Origin: Proteobacteria bacterium UBA5122
GTDB lineage: Bacteria > Pseudomonadota > Gammaproteobacteria > Tenderiales > Tenderiaceae
Assembly (NCBI GenBank): GCA_002415485.1
Contig: DHYU01000050.1
Span: 1 to 15,578 of the forward strand
Length of the DNA stretch: 15,578 nucleotides
Direction: 5' to 3'
The position numbers and the translations under genes are program-made. Below are positions 1-7,224 of this stretch, piece by piece (the first letter of the stretch is position 1; each line of letters starts with the position of its first letter). A model generated the notes under the pieces. That model was not told the origin of the DNA and made no database searches. It saw nothing but the letters and a program-made list of their open reading frames with translations.

Positions 1-21
1 CTCTAGAAAAGTGGGGTCGAT

Positions 22-267
22 TCAAATATCGGAGTAGTTAGACACATATAAATCGGTTCCATTGGCGTCTGGATTCGTAAACTTCAACACATGCGTTACT
101 TTTTGAATTTTCTCTGCTTTATCTGCAATAGAATCCAACCAAGCATGCCTTTCTTCAACCGATAAAGTCACTCCATCGGTGGTAGTGCCAAGATCATTCT
201 TTATAAAATTTCGGATAACATCCTTGATTTGTTCCGCTGAAAATTCACTCTTTTGATCTACACCCAT
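22..267 (-). CDS. Uncharacterised 81-residue protein downstream of cas2-3
   Basis: I do not recognise this small protein. It has no signal peptide or membrane segment. It looks soluble and mostly helical in its first two thirds (charged and amphipathic around EQIKDVIRNFIKND and EERHAWLDSIADKAEKI), followed by a short strand-like end (THVLKF, DLYVSNYSDI). The ATG at 265-267 is preceded by a near-perfect Shine-Dalgarno (AAGGAGGA, complement of 271-278, 4-5 nt spacing), so translation is very likely real. It starts 36 nt after the cas2-3 stop codon on the same strand, so it is probably co-transcribed with the cas genes. In typical type I-F loci cas8f (csy1) follows cas2-3 here, so this gene is an insertion in the usual order or the start of a different cargo. 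Possible roles (accessory Cas protein, small toxin/antitoxin or immunity component, regulator) are inference only. Its stop lies 21 nt from the window edge. Confidence 0.7.
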   Translation of the reverse strand: MGVDQKSEFSAEQIKDVIRNFIKNDLGTTTDGVTLSVEERHAWLDSIADKAEKIQKVTHVLKFTNPDANGTDLYVSNYSDI

Positions 268-303
268 CTTTCCTCCTTGGTAATCTACATACCCTTTCCA
301 TTT

Positions 304-3300
304 TTATCTCCAAAACCCCAACGCCGGATGGTAGTTCCAGCGCTTGCCATTATTGTCCTGCGGTAAATCCAGATAGCCAAACCGTCTGGCGCAACGTGCC
401 GGTTCTATATCTAACTCTTGGGCTAATTGATTCAACGCGTCGAGATAGTCTGTTGCGCCCCAGAAACTGATGTTGCTGCCTTGTTCGATTTTGTCTTGCT
501 TTTTCTGCAGCAAATAGTTCTGATTGATAGGTTCAGCCTTGGGCACCATCATGTGGAACACCGGCTGTTCGTCTTCATCCAACAATAGTGCGTAGCGTTG
601 CTTACCCTGCGGGTCATCGCGAAAGCGCTGCTTAATTTGTAGATAGGCGATCAGGTGGGCATTGCTTTGCCACCACAGTGACACGGCTAGTCGCTGTTGA
701 TTGATTGCCCCCAGCATCAGGTCATGCAAGCAGGCGTGTTCCAAATCCACTAAGTTATGTTGCGGATGGAATTCATTACGTTGTTGTATGCGACTGCTAG
801 CATCGAGCACGTTGTATTGTTGCTCTTCTAAAAGTTCTGTCAGTCGGTGGCTTTGTAGTGGGAAGGCCTCACTTTCAAATCCTGGACGACAAAAGGCGGG
901 CTTAGCGATGCCGTTTTCTAAATGCCGTACGTTGGTATCCAATAAATAGAGATTCGGAATATCGACATTGCCTTTACGATGACGGCGCACCCGCCCTGCC
1001 AATTGGATAATGGAACGCATGGATGAGGGTTCGACAATGGCCCAGTCATAGTCGTGGTCGCGCCCCACCTCCGCTACCGCCGTGGCGAGAATGACGAAGA
1101 TGTGATTTTTCTCCGGGTAACGCTGCAGCAGTTGTCGCACCTCGTCATCCGTAAACAAATCATGACCTTCGTTGCGATTAAGCAATCGATCAAGTCTACG
1201 CTCAACGGCGGAGCGCACCAGCAGCGGATGTTTGGCGTGGTATACACACAGGTGAATATGGCAATCGCTCTGCGCACCCAGCCGATACAAGGCTTGCGCC
1301 ACGTTCACCAAGGGATTGATGTTGGCCATGCGGATCAGGCCAAAACTCACCTGCTTGCCCGTTTGCGGATCGACTTCATGATGTGCGTGATGAAGTTGGT
1401 GCAACTGGTGATTGAGGGCTTCGCCCAACTCTGCAAAAATTTGCTCACGAGATTGCGCAGCCTTGATCTCCAACGGTTGAATCTGTACTCGGCGGCGCTG
1501 TTCATCCAGGGCGGTTTTGCTCAATTGCTGCAAACGTTTGGTAACAAACTGCTGATGCGCATCTAAATAGGATTCACCACCGGCATACGTCCCGCTTTGT
1601 GTGCCAAATTCATCAAACCATGCACAGCACACATTCGCGCTCAGCCCTTGTTCGCCTCGATTGCGCTGGAAGCTCTCGCGCCCAGCTAAGTAGGCCTGAA
1701 ACAAACCTTGAATTAAAGCCGGTGGCAAGGTGGCGGAGGAAAGAAGCACTCGACTGCCTAACATCCCCACCCAATGCACCAAACGGGTAAGTGCGGGAAG
1801 GTCTTCCAAGCCAAAGTCATCGGGTTCATCGAGAATTAAGTCTGAACTCATGAGGCGCAACATGGGGGCGATTTGCCGACCGCCGCGTGTGCTTTCCGTA
1901 GCTGGCACCAAGTGGTCTATGGTGCAGACGAGAATCGGCGCGTTGAGCAGTTTCTTGGCATCCTGATTACTGCCCAGCCATTTGTTTAGCGGGCCATCCT
2001 CCAGACTGCCTTCGAAATGAACATAGTGGTTTTCAGCCAACAAGTCTTCACTGGACTCTGCACCCTGTTGAGCTGACGGGCTATCTTCTTGCTGCTGGTG
2101 TTCAAACAGTTCACGAATCGCACCGCCGCCTACCAATACGGCAAGATCTTCCTCACCCAAGGCCAAACGGTCACGATAGGCTTTGCCGGTTTGTAGTGTC
2201 AGCGTGCGTAAACCCAAGGCGATGTTAAAGCGCGCCCCACGAAGCGGGTCGGCCAAACCATACATGATACGGCCATTCGCCAAGGTTTTGCCGCAGCCGG
2301 TAGAAGCCATATTCACGCCGAAAAAACCGTATCGATCACTTTGAGCTTGCAGGCTTACGGCCAAATCATAGGCACGATCCTGCCAGCGAAAACATGAGTT
2401 TGTGCTGCGCTGGCGAAACCCTTTGTGGCGAGCGATGCGGGGTAGCTGTTGAGCCATTCGCGGCAATGCTTGCACAACACGACCGGCATTCACTTCAACG
2501 CCGATAAGATGTTCGTCGAGACGTTGATTGGGAGCGTTATTTTCATGCCACAGAGTGTTGGCGATCAATGCAAAATTCGCGTCGCCATAACGAGCGTGGC
2601 TCGGTTGGGAAGAGTAGTAGTGGTCTGCCAACATTAACGATAGGCGCGAAAGATGTACCACATAGGGGTTATCAAACCATTGCGTCGAAAACAGTGCTGA
2701 GCGCTTTAACATTCGCTCCGCCAACTTGTTTGCATGCTCACACCAATGTTTGCTCGCAAACGGCAGACCTTTCTTAAACTGCCAACAGGCTTTTATCTCT
2801 TTATCGCTAGCTTCACGTGCGCCGCACCAAGCGGCCGGTATCCCTTCTGGCAGCAGATACAGGTTATCTAAATCAATATTGACCGTATTTGGCAGACGAT
2901 GGTGACTAACAATCAACCAGCCAAGAAGATTGGCGAGTGGCGCCTGTTTAAAACCATTAAAAGGGCTTTTGGGGCGATAATCGACACCATCTTTGCTCAA
3001 CTCACCTAGCCATGCAGGCAATTTTTCAGGCTTCAATTCGGTGAATCGCTGCAACCAGCGTTCGTCAGTATCATTTCCAACAAAGGCTTCAAACAATCGT
3101 AGTGACACCCACTCATGGCGATAGGCATCGGCTTGGTTCTTTTTACTTTTGTTCGGTTTTAGCTTTGCTTGAAACGCATCATTCGCTTTACCCAAATCAT
3201 GCAGTAGCCCAGCCATCGAGGCGAGTAGTCGAATATCTTCAGCCGTATGCCAATCGTTTTCGTCTTGCGTCCTCAGCACATCGCGCTGAGTCGTATTGGT

Positions 3301-3567
3301 CGGTGTTGCACCCTGGGTATTAAAGCGAGAAGCATCGCCGACGATCCACATCAGTTCGCTATGATCTTTGCCTCGTATCCAATGACATGCCACGGCGGTA
3401 TTTCGCCGCGCTGTTTTACGCAGCATTTTGTGCAGCGTTTGCAGACCCTGCATCGTAATCGGCGTTTGCCAGGTGCGATCACCACGACGCTCTGCAAACT
3501 GATCGAGTATGCGGCGCGTTTCGTTCAATGCGTTTTTATTGCATTGGGAAATGAGTAATACATTCAC
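304..3567 (-). CDS. cas3f: Type I-F Cas2-Cas3 fusion: nuclease-helicase and adaptation subunit
   Basis: This is the 1087-residue type I-F Cas3 with an N-terminal Cas2 domain, about the usual family length. Visible domains are: Cas2-like region (about 1-95, starting MNVLLISQCNK); HD nuclease with LLHDLGK (H123-D124), H151 and SHH (221-223); SF2 helicase with Walker A STGCGKT (422-428), DEPD box (580-583), motif III SSAT (610-613), motif V around ATAVAEVGRD (828-837) and motif VI QLAGRVRRHR (855-864). All key residues appear intact. In type I-F systems the Cas2 part bridges two Cas1 dimers during spacer acquisition, while the HD-helicase part is recruited by the Csy complex to unwind and degrade target DNA. 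The start is a GTG at 3565-3567 that overlaps the cas1 TGA by four bases (GTGA), implying translational coupling. A His-rich stretch (about 719-730) lies in the helicase C-terminal half and is probably a surface loop. Confidence 0.97.
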   Translation of the reverse strand: MNVLLISQCNKNALNETRRILDQFAERRGDRTWQTPITMQGLQTLHKMLRKTARRNTAVACHWIRGKDHSELMWIVGDASRFNTQGATPTNTTQRDVLRTQDENDWHTAEDIRLLASMAGLLHDLGKANDAFQAKLKPNKSKKNQADAYRHEWVSLRLFEAFVGNDTDERWLQRFTELKPEKLPAWLGELSKDGVDYRPKSPFNGFKQAPLANLLGWLIVSHHRLPNTVNIDLDNLYLLPEGIPAAWCGAREASDKEIKACWQFKKGLPFASKHWCEHANKLAERMLKRSALFSTQWFDNPYVVHLSRLSLMLADHYYSSQPSHARYGDANFALIANTLWHENNAPNQRLDEHLIGVEVNAGRVVQALPRMAQQLPRIARHKGFRQRSTNSCFRWQDRAYDLAVSLQAQSDRYGFFGVNMASTGCGKTLANGRIMYGLADPLRGARFNIALGLRTLTLQTGKAYRDRLALGEEDLAVLVGGGAIRELFEHQQQEDSPSAQQGAESSEDLLAENHYVHFEGSLEDGPLNKWLGSNQDAKKLLNAPILVCTIDHLVPATESTRGGRQIAPMLRLMSSDLILDEPDDFGLEDLPALTRLVHWVGMLGSRVLLSSATLPPALIQGLFQAYLAGRESFQRNRGEQGLSANVCCAWFDEFGTQSGTYAGGESYLDAHQQFVTKRLQQLSKTALDEQRRRVQIQPLEIKAAQSREQIFAELGEALNHQLHQLHHAHHEVDPQTGKQVSFGLIRMANINPLVNVAQALYRLGAQSDCHIHLCVYHAKHPLLVRSAVERRLDRLLNRNEGHDLFTDDEVRQLLQRYPEKNHIFVILATAVAEVGRDHDYDWAIVEPSSMRSIIQLAGRVRRHRKGNVDIPNLYLLDTNVRHLENGIAKPAFCRPGFESEAFPLQSHRLTELLEEQQYNVLDASSRIQQRNEFHPQHNLVDLEHACLHDLMLGAINQQRLAVSLWWQSNAHLIAYLQIKQRFRDDPQGKQRYALLLDEDEQPVFHMMVPKAEPINQNYLLQKKQDKIEQGSNISFWGATDYLDALNQLAQELDIEPARCARRFGYLDLPQDNNGKRWNYHPALGFWR

Positions 3568-4544
3568 TTTGCCTGACTCCCGACTTCTAGGGCGATAGCT
3601 TTGAGGGAGTCGATCATAAAATCGAGTGATTCAGTGCGGGTGAGACTTTCGATACAGGCTTGGCGAAATTCTTGTTCATCATGGCCCGCCATGGCGGAGA
3701 TAAACGCTTGGGGCAAAATCACAGCATCTTTAACTAAATCCGCCGCATCAAATACCAAACCACCGCGGCGTGTTTTGCCATGCAGTACGGCCAAACCATG
3801 CGGTAGACCTAACACCCAAGTCGCCGTTGCACCTAAACCATAGGCAAGATAGTTACCATGATCAAGAAAACGATTTGCGGGATCAGTACCACTCCCCCCC
3901 TTGGCGCGGGCAAAGGTGTCATCATAGCCTGTGGTTTTAACGGCGATTTTGAAGAGGGTTTTGGTGAGTCGTGCTTCTAAGGTGAGCAGTTCGTTAGTAT
4001 CTACTGCAGTTTCTATGGCTGTGCGTGAGCGTTCCAATGCGGGAAGTAACTGTTCTGCTGACACATCAAAACCCGAATCTCGTAACGCACGACTTTTTAA
4101 CCAATGATTCTCAAGCCGCGCCAGGCGAGCAAGCTGAATCTTTTTCGCGGCGCTTAACCTTAGTTCATCATCAAACCAAAATTTCACCCAGTGCTGTAGA
4201 TACTCAGTAGGTCTGTATTCACTTTGGGGGGACATCCAAGCGACTTCAATATCCACTTCATTAGCACTGAACAGCGGCGTTCCTCCTCCACCACAAAAAC
4301 CAACCAGCACCCCCGCTTTGGCTAACTCGCGCATAGCTGCTTGAGTAATGGAGGTACCCGTCCCCAACAAAATACTGGTGGTATTGGCGATAGGAATATT
4401 CCAATAGAGTGAGGATTTCCCTTGATCTGTGACGTATTCTACTCGGCCTCCATTCACCAGCAATCGGCAGTACTGCAGGTAATAGATATTAGCGCGTTTG
4501 GAATGAAGAATACTTTTCAAGTCGCTCGGAGAAATATCATCCAT
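3564..4544 (-). CDS. cas1f: Type I-F Cas1 integrase
   Basis: Cas1 is the metal-dependent integrase that inserts new spacers at the leader end of the CRISPR array, here in complex with the Cas2-3 fusion. The protein is 326 residues, matching the I-F subfamily. The N-terminal beta domain carries the typical GTGTSITQAAMREL segment (61-74) and a glycine patch (GFCGGGG, 82-88). The C-terminal catalytic domain shows the expected acidic/His triad: E190 in LTLEARLTK, H255 in LAVLHGKT, and D266/D269 in VFDAADL. The ATG at 4542-4544 has only a weak purine-rich RBS (AGGG). The gene is first in the cas cluster and overlaps cas2-3 by 4 nt. It lies 57 nt downstream of the HIRAN gene on the same strand, so it may be read from upstream or from the AT-rich spacer. 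Confidence 0.97.
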   Translation of the reverse strand: MDDISPSDLKSILHSKRANIYYLQYCRLLVNGGRVEYVTDQGKSSLYWNIPIANTTSILLGTGTSITQAAMRELAKAGVLVGFCGGGGTPLFSANEVDIEVAWMSPQSEYRPTEYLQHWVKFWFDDELRLSAAKKIQLARLARLENHWLKSRALRDSGFDVSAEQLLPALERSRTAIETAVDTNELLTLEARLTKTLFKIAVKTTGYDDTFARAKGGSGTDPANRFLDHGNYLAYGLGATATWVLGLPHGLAVLHGKTRRGGLVFDAADLVKDAVILPQAFISAMAGHDEQEFRQACIESLTRTESLDFMIDSLKAIALEVGSQAK

Positions 4545-4570
4545 ACGCGCGCCCTATCGAACTTAACGTA

Positions 4571-4598
4571 ACAATAAATAAAAACATGATTTGGTTAA
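4571..4598 (-). promoter_or_regulatory. Candidate promoter for cas1-cas2-3
   Basis: The 57-nt spacer between the HIRAN gene and cas1 is strikingly AT-rich. On the minus strand it contains TTAACC (4593-4598, 4 of 6 matches to a sigma70 -35 box), a 16-nt spacer and TATTGT (4571-4576, 4 of 6 matches to a -10 box). This would start transcription roughly 20-25 nt before the cas1 ATG. The match is modest, and the cas genes may instead be co-transcribed with the HIRAN gene. Confidence 0.3.
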
Positions 4599-4601
4599 AT
4601 A

Positions 4602-4997
4602 TCACCCCACCACCCTCACCTCAAACTGCCATGGGGCCCAGGGGTTCATGCCTTTTCGCAACCGAGTAATCTCTGCTTCAAGCGTTTCGCCTTTATCCAG
4701 CATTTGCGCGATGACTCTGTTTTCGCGTTGCGGGACGAAGCCGACTTTGTGGCCTTGCCAATAAACGGCGACGGCGCGAGGATCGTAGGGGTTGTAGGGT
4801 TCGCGTTGCAGTGTCAAGGCTTGCCCTTCGTCGAGATGAGACCAAAGTTTTGGGCCATCGTAATGTTGAAAACCTGCGATTTCGCTGCGTTGTAAAAAGA
4901 TGCTTTTGGCTTGCGGCTGCGCCTGTGCTGGTGCGATGGAAAACAGCGCTGCAAAAGGCGTAGCCACCAAAAAATGTAGAAATGTGCGTCGTTTCAT
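4602..4997 (-). CDS. Exported HIRAN-domain protein
   Basis: A 131-residue protein with a clear N-terminal export signal: MKRRTFLHFL followed by a hydrophobic stretch and a cleavage-type end APAQA/Q after residue 26. The RRTFL segment resembles a twin-arginine (Tat) motif, so Tat export is possible and Sec is the alternative. The rest (about 36-128) is a single HIRAN domain, recognisable by LQREPYNPYDPRAVAVYW, GHKVGFVP and an ALT-type leading strand. HIRAN domains are best known from HLTF/Rad5-type helicases, where they bind DNA ends. Stand-alone bacterial copies are poorly characterised, and a periplasmic one is unexpected for a DNA-binding role. The gene lies between a WYL regulator and cas1, all on the minus strand. 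The start codon sits next to an AGGGGCCCCT palindrome that also supplies the weak RBS. A role in the CRISPR locus is inference from position only. Confidence 0.85.
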   Translation of the reverse strand: MKRRTFLHFLVATPFAALFSIAPAQAQPQAKSIFLQRSEIAGFQHYDGPKLWSHLDEGQALTLQREPYNPYDPRAVAVYWQGHKVGFVPQRENRVIAQMLDKGETLEAEITRLRKGMNPWAPWQFEVRVVG

Positions 4998-5095
4998 AAG
5001 GGGCCCCTGCTATTTCGATCTACGCTCTGGACGAGGTGAGCGATACTCAACATTGATCCTACGCCCCCTGGTGTTCCATTTCGCGATACACCCCA

Positions 5096-6058
5096 TCAAT
5101 ATTTTCCCAAGGTGTCCGTCAGGCGCTGAATTACGGCCCGCTTCAATGCCTTGGGTTCGATGACTTTGACCTCTGGCCCGTACTTGAGGATGTCCATCAA
5201 CAACTCACTGGCGTTGCCGTATGGCAGGATGAGTTCGTATTCGCCGTTTTCGAGGAAACGCCCCTGTTGCTGCGGGTGCCATATCTCATCGGCCACCCAG
5301 CGGGCGACTGTGGCACTAAAATGGAGTACGGCGCTGTGCTCGGCCTGGCCGGAAAAGATGCCATAGGCATCGGCGTAGTAGGCATTTAACTGCTGTTCGT
5401 CGATATCGGTCGAGTGTTGGTTTAACAGTTCGATTTGCTTGATTCGATCGATGGAGAAGGTGCGTAGTTGATTGCGATAGTGGCAGTAGGCGTCGAGATA
5501 CCAGTTGTCGCGATAGTGAACGACCCGCTGTGGCGATAGTGTGCGCTGGGTGAGTTGGTCATCACTGCGGCTGTGGTAGTCGATGATGATCTGTTTGCGT
5601 TGCAGCACTGCCTCGGCGACTGCCTGGAAGGCATTACCGCCACTGCGCGCGCCCATGGTGAGGATACGAATCCGTTGCGGCGCCTCTCCCCTGCCAAGCT
5701 GCTGGCGTTGCAGCAGCGCGTCGATCCGTTTGTAAAACGGACGTAGCTGCTCTTCCAGCAGGCCCGGTTGTAGGTCGTTGATCACCTTGTTGATTGCGAC
5801 TAGGGCCTGTAGTTCCTGCGCGGTAAACCAGAGGCCGGGCAGTTCGTAGGCCAGTTCAACTTCACCTTTATATAGGTAGCCATTTGCCTTGGGGTCATAT
5901 TCGATGGGGGCACCGAGAAAGTCGCGCATGTAGTTAACGATACGACTAACGGTAACGCGCTTGCATTCCAGCGTCTGTTCAATGCGGCTACGCGGCACCG
6001 GGTAACGGGCAACACTGAGCAGTTTGTGCAGGGCATAGATACGATCGAATTTGTCCAC
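5096..6058 (-). CDS. WYL-domain transcriptional regulator
   Basis: A one-component regulator of the HTH-WYL-WCX type. The chosen start is GTG at 6056-6058 (320 residues), because the protein then begins with the family-typical (M)DKFDRIYALHKLL and has an AGGGGGA RBS about 5 nt upstream. A GTG at 6082 would add eight residues but has no RBS. Domains in order: winged HTH (1-60, with RVTVSRIVNYMRDFL as the likely recognition region), WYL domain (about 145-215) containing the namesake WYL at 186-188 followed by DAYCHYRNQLRTFSIDRI, and a C-terminal WCX extension (about 240-310). WYL domains bind nucleic acids or small ligands, and such regulators are known to be enriched next to defence systems. 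It is followed 98 nt later by the HIRAN gene and then cas1 on the same strand, which suggests it controls this locus. Whether it represses or activates is unknown. Confidence 0.9.
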   Translation of the reverse strand: MDKFDRIYALHKLLSVARYPVPRSRIEQTLECKRVTVSRIVNYMRDFLGAPIEYDPKANGYLYKGEVELAYELPGLWFTAQELQALVAINKVINDLQPGLLEEQLRPFYKRIDALLQRQQLGRGEAPQRIRILTMGARSGGNAFQAVAEAVLQRKQIIIDYHSRSDDQLTQRTLSPQRVVHYRDNWYLDAYCHYRNQLRTFSIDRIKQIELLNQHSTDIDEQQLNAYYADAYGIFSGQAEHSAVLHFSATVARWVADEIWHPQQQGRFLENGEYELILPYGNASELLMDILKYGPEVKVIEPKALKRAVIQRLTDTLGKY

Positions 6059-6133
6059 CAGTCCCCCTGATAACCACCGCACCAGCGGAGGTGTTTACGA
6101 GCCAGGTGAACAGGAATATCCGATCCATCGCCC

Positions 6134-6158
6134 CTGCACAACCTGACTAAAAGTGCAG
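6134..6158. promoter_or_regulatory. Inverted repeat in WYL/methyltransferase intergenic region
   Basis: CTGCAC (6134-6139) and GTGCAG (6153-6158) are perfect inverted arms separated by 13 nt. The element lies about 76 nt upstream of the WYL start codon, between divergent genes. This is the size and spacing of a dimeric operator, but the arms are short and chance occurrence cannot be excluded. Confidence 0.3.
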
Positions 6159-6162
6159 AATC

Positions 6163-6176
6163 CGACGCGCGCGTCG
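6163..6176. promoter_or_regulatory. Perfect 14-bp palindrome CGACGCGCGCGTCG
   Basis: A perfect, uninterrupted 14-bp palindrome in the divergent intergenic region, starting 5 nt after the preceding inverted repeat. It is a possible operator for the WYL regulator or for control of the methyltransferase gene. The rest of the 283-nt gap (6059-6341) shows no gene with a credible RBS and no convincing sigma70 promoter. Confidence 0.35.
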
Positions 6177-6341
6177 TATGTAGCATTGGACCCAGCATGA
6201 CTGCGTGGTATTTCGCAGATACAACCTGTGCCTGGTCCGTGGAGATTGTCCTGTAATCCAAAAGGGTCGATAGAGGTCTTTCCAATTAGTGTTAACAAGC
6301 TCTAGGATAACCTTGCGGCTCTCATACACCCAGGACAGAAC

Positions 6342-7148
6342 ATGACTGAAAAACGACAACCAGACTGGCACAGCCTGGCGGAGAAGTTTGATATTTGGCT
6401 ACCGCATCTCGCGCCGGTCGGCGAGGCGATGCTGGCGTCCTTCCCGGTAAAACCGGGTGATAAGGTCCTCGACGTCGCCTCTGGCACTGGCGAGCCTGCG
6501 CTGACGCTGGCGCGACGCCAGCCTCACATCGATATCACCGGCATCGATGCCGCGGCGGGCATGGCCGAGGCGGCGCAGCGCAAGGTGATCAAAGAACGCC
6601 TAAGCAATATCCGCTTTCAGGCGATGCCGGCCGAGACGCTGACCTGGCCCGACGCCAGCTTCGATGCCCTGCTCTGCCGCTTTGGCATCATGCTGTTTGC
6701 TGATCCGCAACAGGGGTTGAATGAAATGGCGCGCGTGCTTAAACCCGGCGGCTGCTATGCGTTCGCGGTATGGGATGAGCTGCACCATCAAACGACCTTT
6801 CGTTGGGGTGCGGAGGTCTTTCGTGGTCGGGTTGCGCCCGAGCAAGAGCCCGCCTACGACAAGGGCACCTCGCTCGGCGCGGAGGGTGTATTGGCGCCGA
6901 TGCTGTCACAGGCGGGCTTTAACGAGATCCACATCGAGCGTCATCGCTTCGATTACCACTTCCAATCGTTCGCTGAATACTGGGACATGCTGCTTGCATC
7001 CGACATCATGAAACAGCAGTTCGATGCGATTGATGATCGACAAAAGGCTGAGGTCCGCGATGAGCTATCGCAGTTCGCCAGCGAGTTTGTCACGGATACA
7101 GGCCTGGTGACGCCTCATCAGTTTGTATTGGCCTACGGGCGCCGTTGA
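6342..7148 (+). CDS. Class I SAM-dependent methyltransferase
   Basis: A 268-residue protein of the UbiE/Methyltransf_11 type that transfers a methyl group from S-adenosylmethionine to an unidentified small-molecule acceptor. Motif I is KVLDVASGTGEPAL (41-54). The acidic residue that binds the SAM ribose is D69 in GIDAAAG. The motif III region is FDALLCRFGIMLFAD (107-121), and the post-strand helix and turn RVLKPGG lie at 131-137. No signal peptide or membrane segment is seen, so it is cytoplasmic. The start ATG has AGGA 6 nt upstream (6332-6335). The gene is alone on the plus strand, divergent from the WYL regulator, and closed by the terminator at 7171-7198. The substrate cannot be deduced from the sequence. 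Upstream control may be shared with the WYL gene through the dyads in the intergenic region. Confidence 0.88.
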   Translation: MTEKRQPDWHSLAEKFDIWLPHLAPVGEAMLASFPVKPGDKVLDVASGTGEPALTLARRQPHIDITGIDAAAGMAEAAQRKVIKERLSNIRFQAMPAETLTWPDASFDALLCRFGIMLFADPQQGLNEMARVLKPGGCYAFAVWDELHHQTTFRWGAEVFRGRVAPEQEPAYDKGTSLGAEGVLAPMLSQAGFNEIHIERHRFDYHFQSFAEYWDMLLASDIMKQQFDAIDDRQKAEVRDELSQFASEFVTDTGLVTPHQFVLAYGRR

Positions 7149-7170
7149 CCACGCCCCCTTCTTAATAAAA

Positions 7171-7198
7171 AGAAAGGACAGCGTTCGCTGTCCTTTCT
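7171..7198. terminator. Strong bidirectional hairpin terminator
   Basis: A perfect inverted repeat: AGAAAGGACAGCG (7171-7183) pairs with CGCTGTCCTTTCT (7186-7198), leaving only TT between them, so a 12-bp stem with a GTTC loop is likely. The A-rich sequence before it (AATAAAA) becomes a U-rich tail on the minus strand, and there is a short TCGTTT after it on the plus strand. It lies between the convergent methyltransferase and the 39-residue membrane protein gene and can serve both. Confidence 0.88.
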
Positions 7199-7224
7199 CG
7201 TTTGCCCCATCTCGGTCGTTAAAT

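Noticed and set aside
1054..1566. 170-residue plus-strand open frame inside cas2-3
   Set aside because: It is antisense to intact helicase motifs, has no recognisable domain and no credible RBS. It is a shadow of the real gene.
6059..6082. Earlier GTG start for the WYL regulator
   Set aside because: There is no RBS before it, and the extra residues are not typical of the family, whose members begin at DKFDRIY.
1..6341. A CRISPR repeat-spacer array near the cas genes
   Set aside because: I looked for regularly spaced direct repeats of about 28 bp, including the GTTCACTGCCG-type I-F repeat, in the intergenic gaps and at the window start and found none. The array probably lies left of position 1 or elsewhere.
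6095..6341. Short open frames in the WYL-methyltransferase gap, such as a 19-codon plus-strand ORF at 6198
   Set aside because: No RBS, odd composition and no recognisable motif. The gap is better explained as regulatory.
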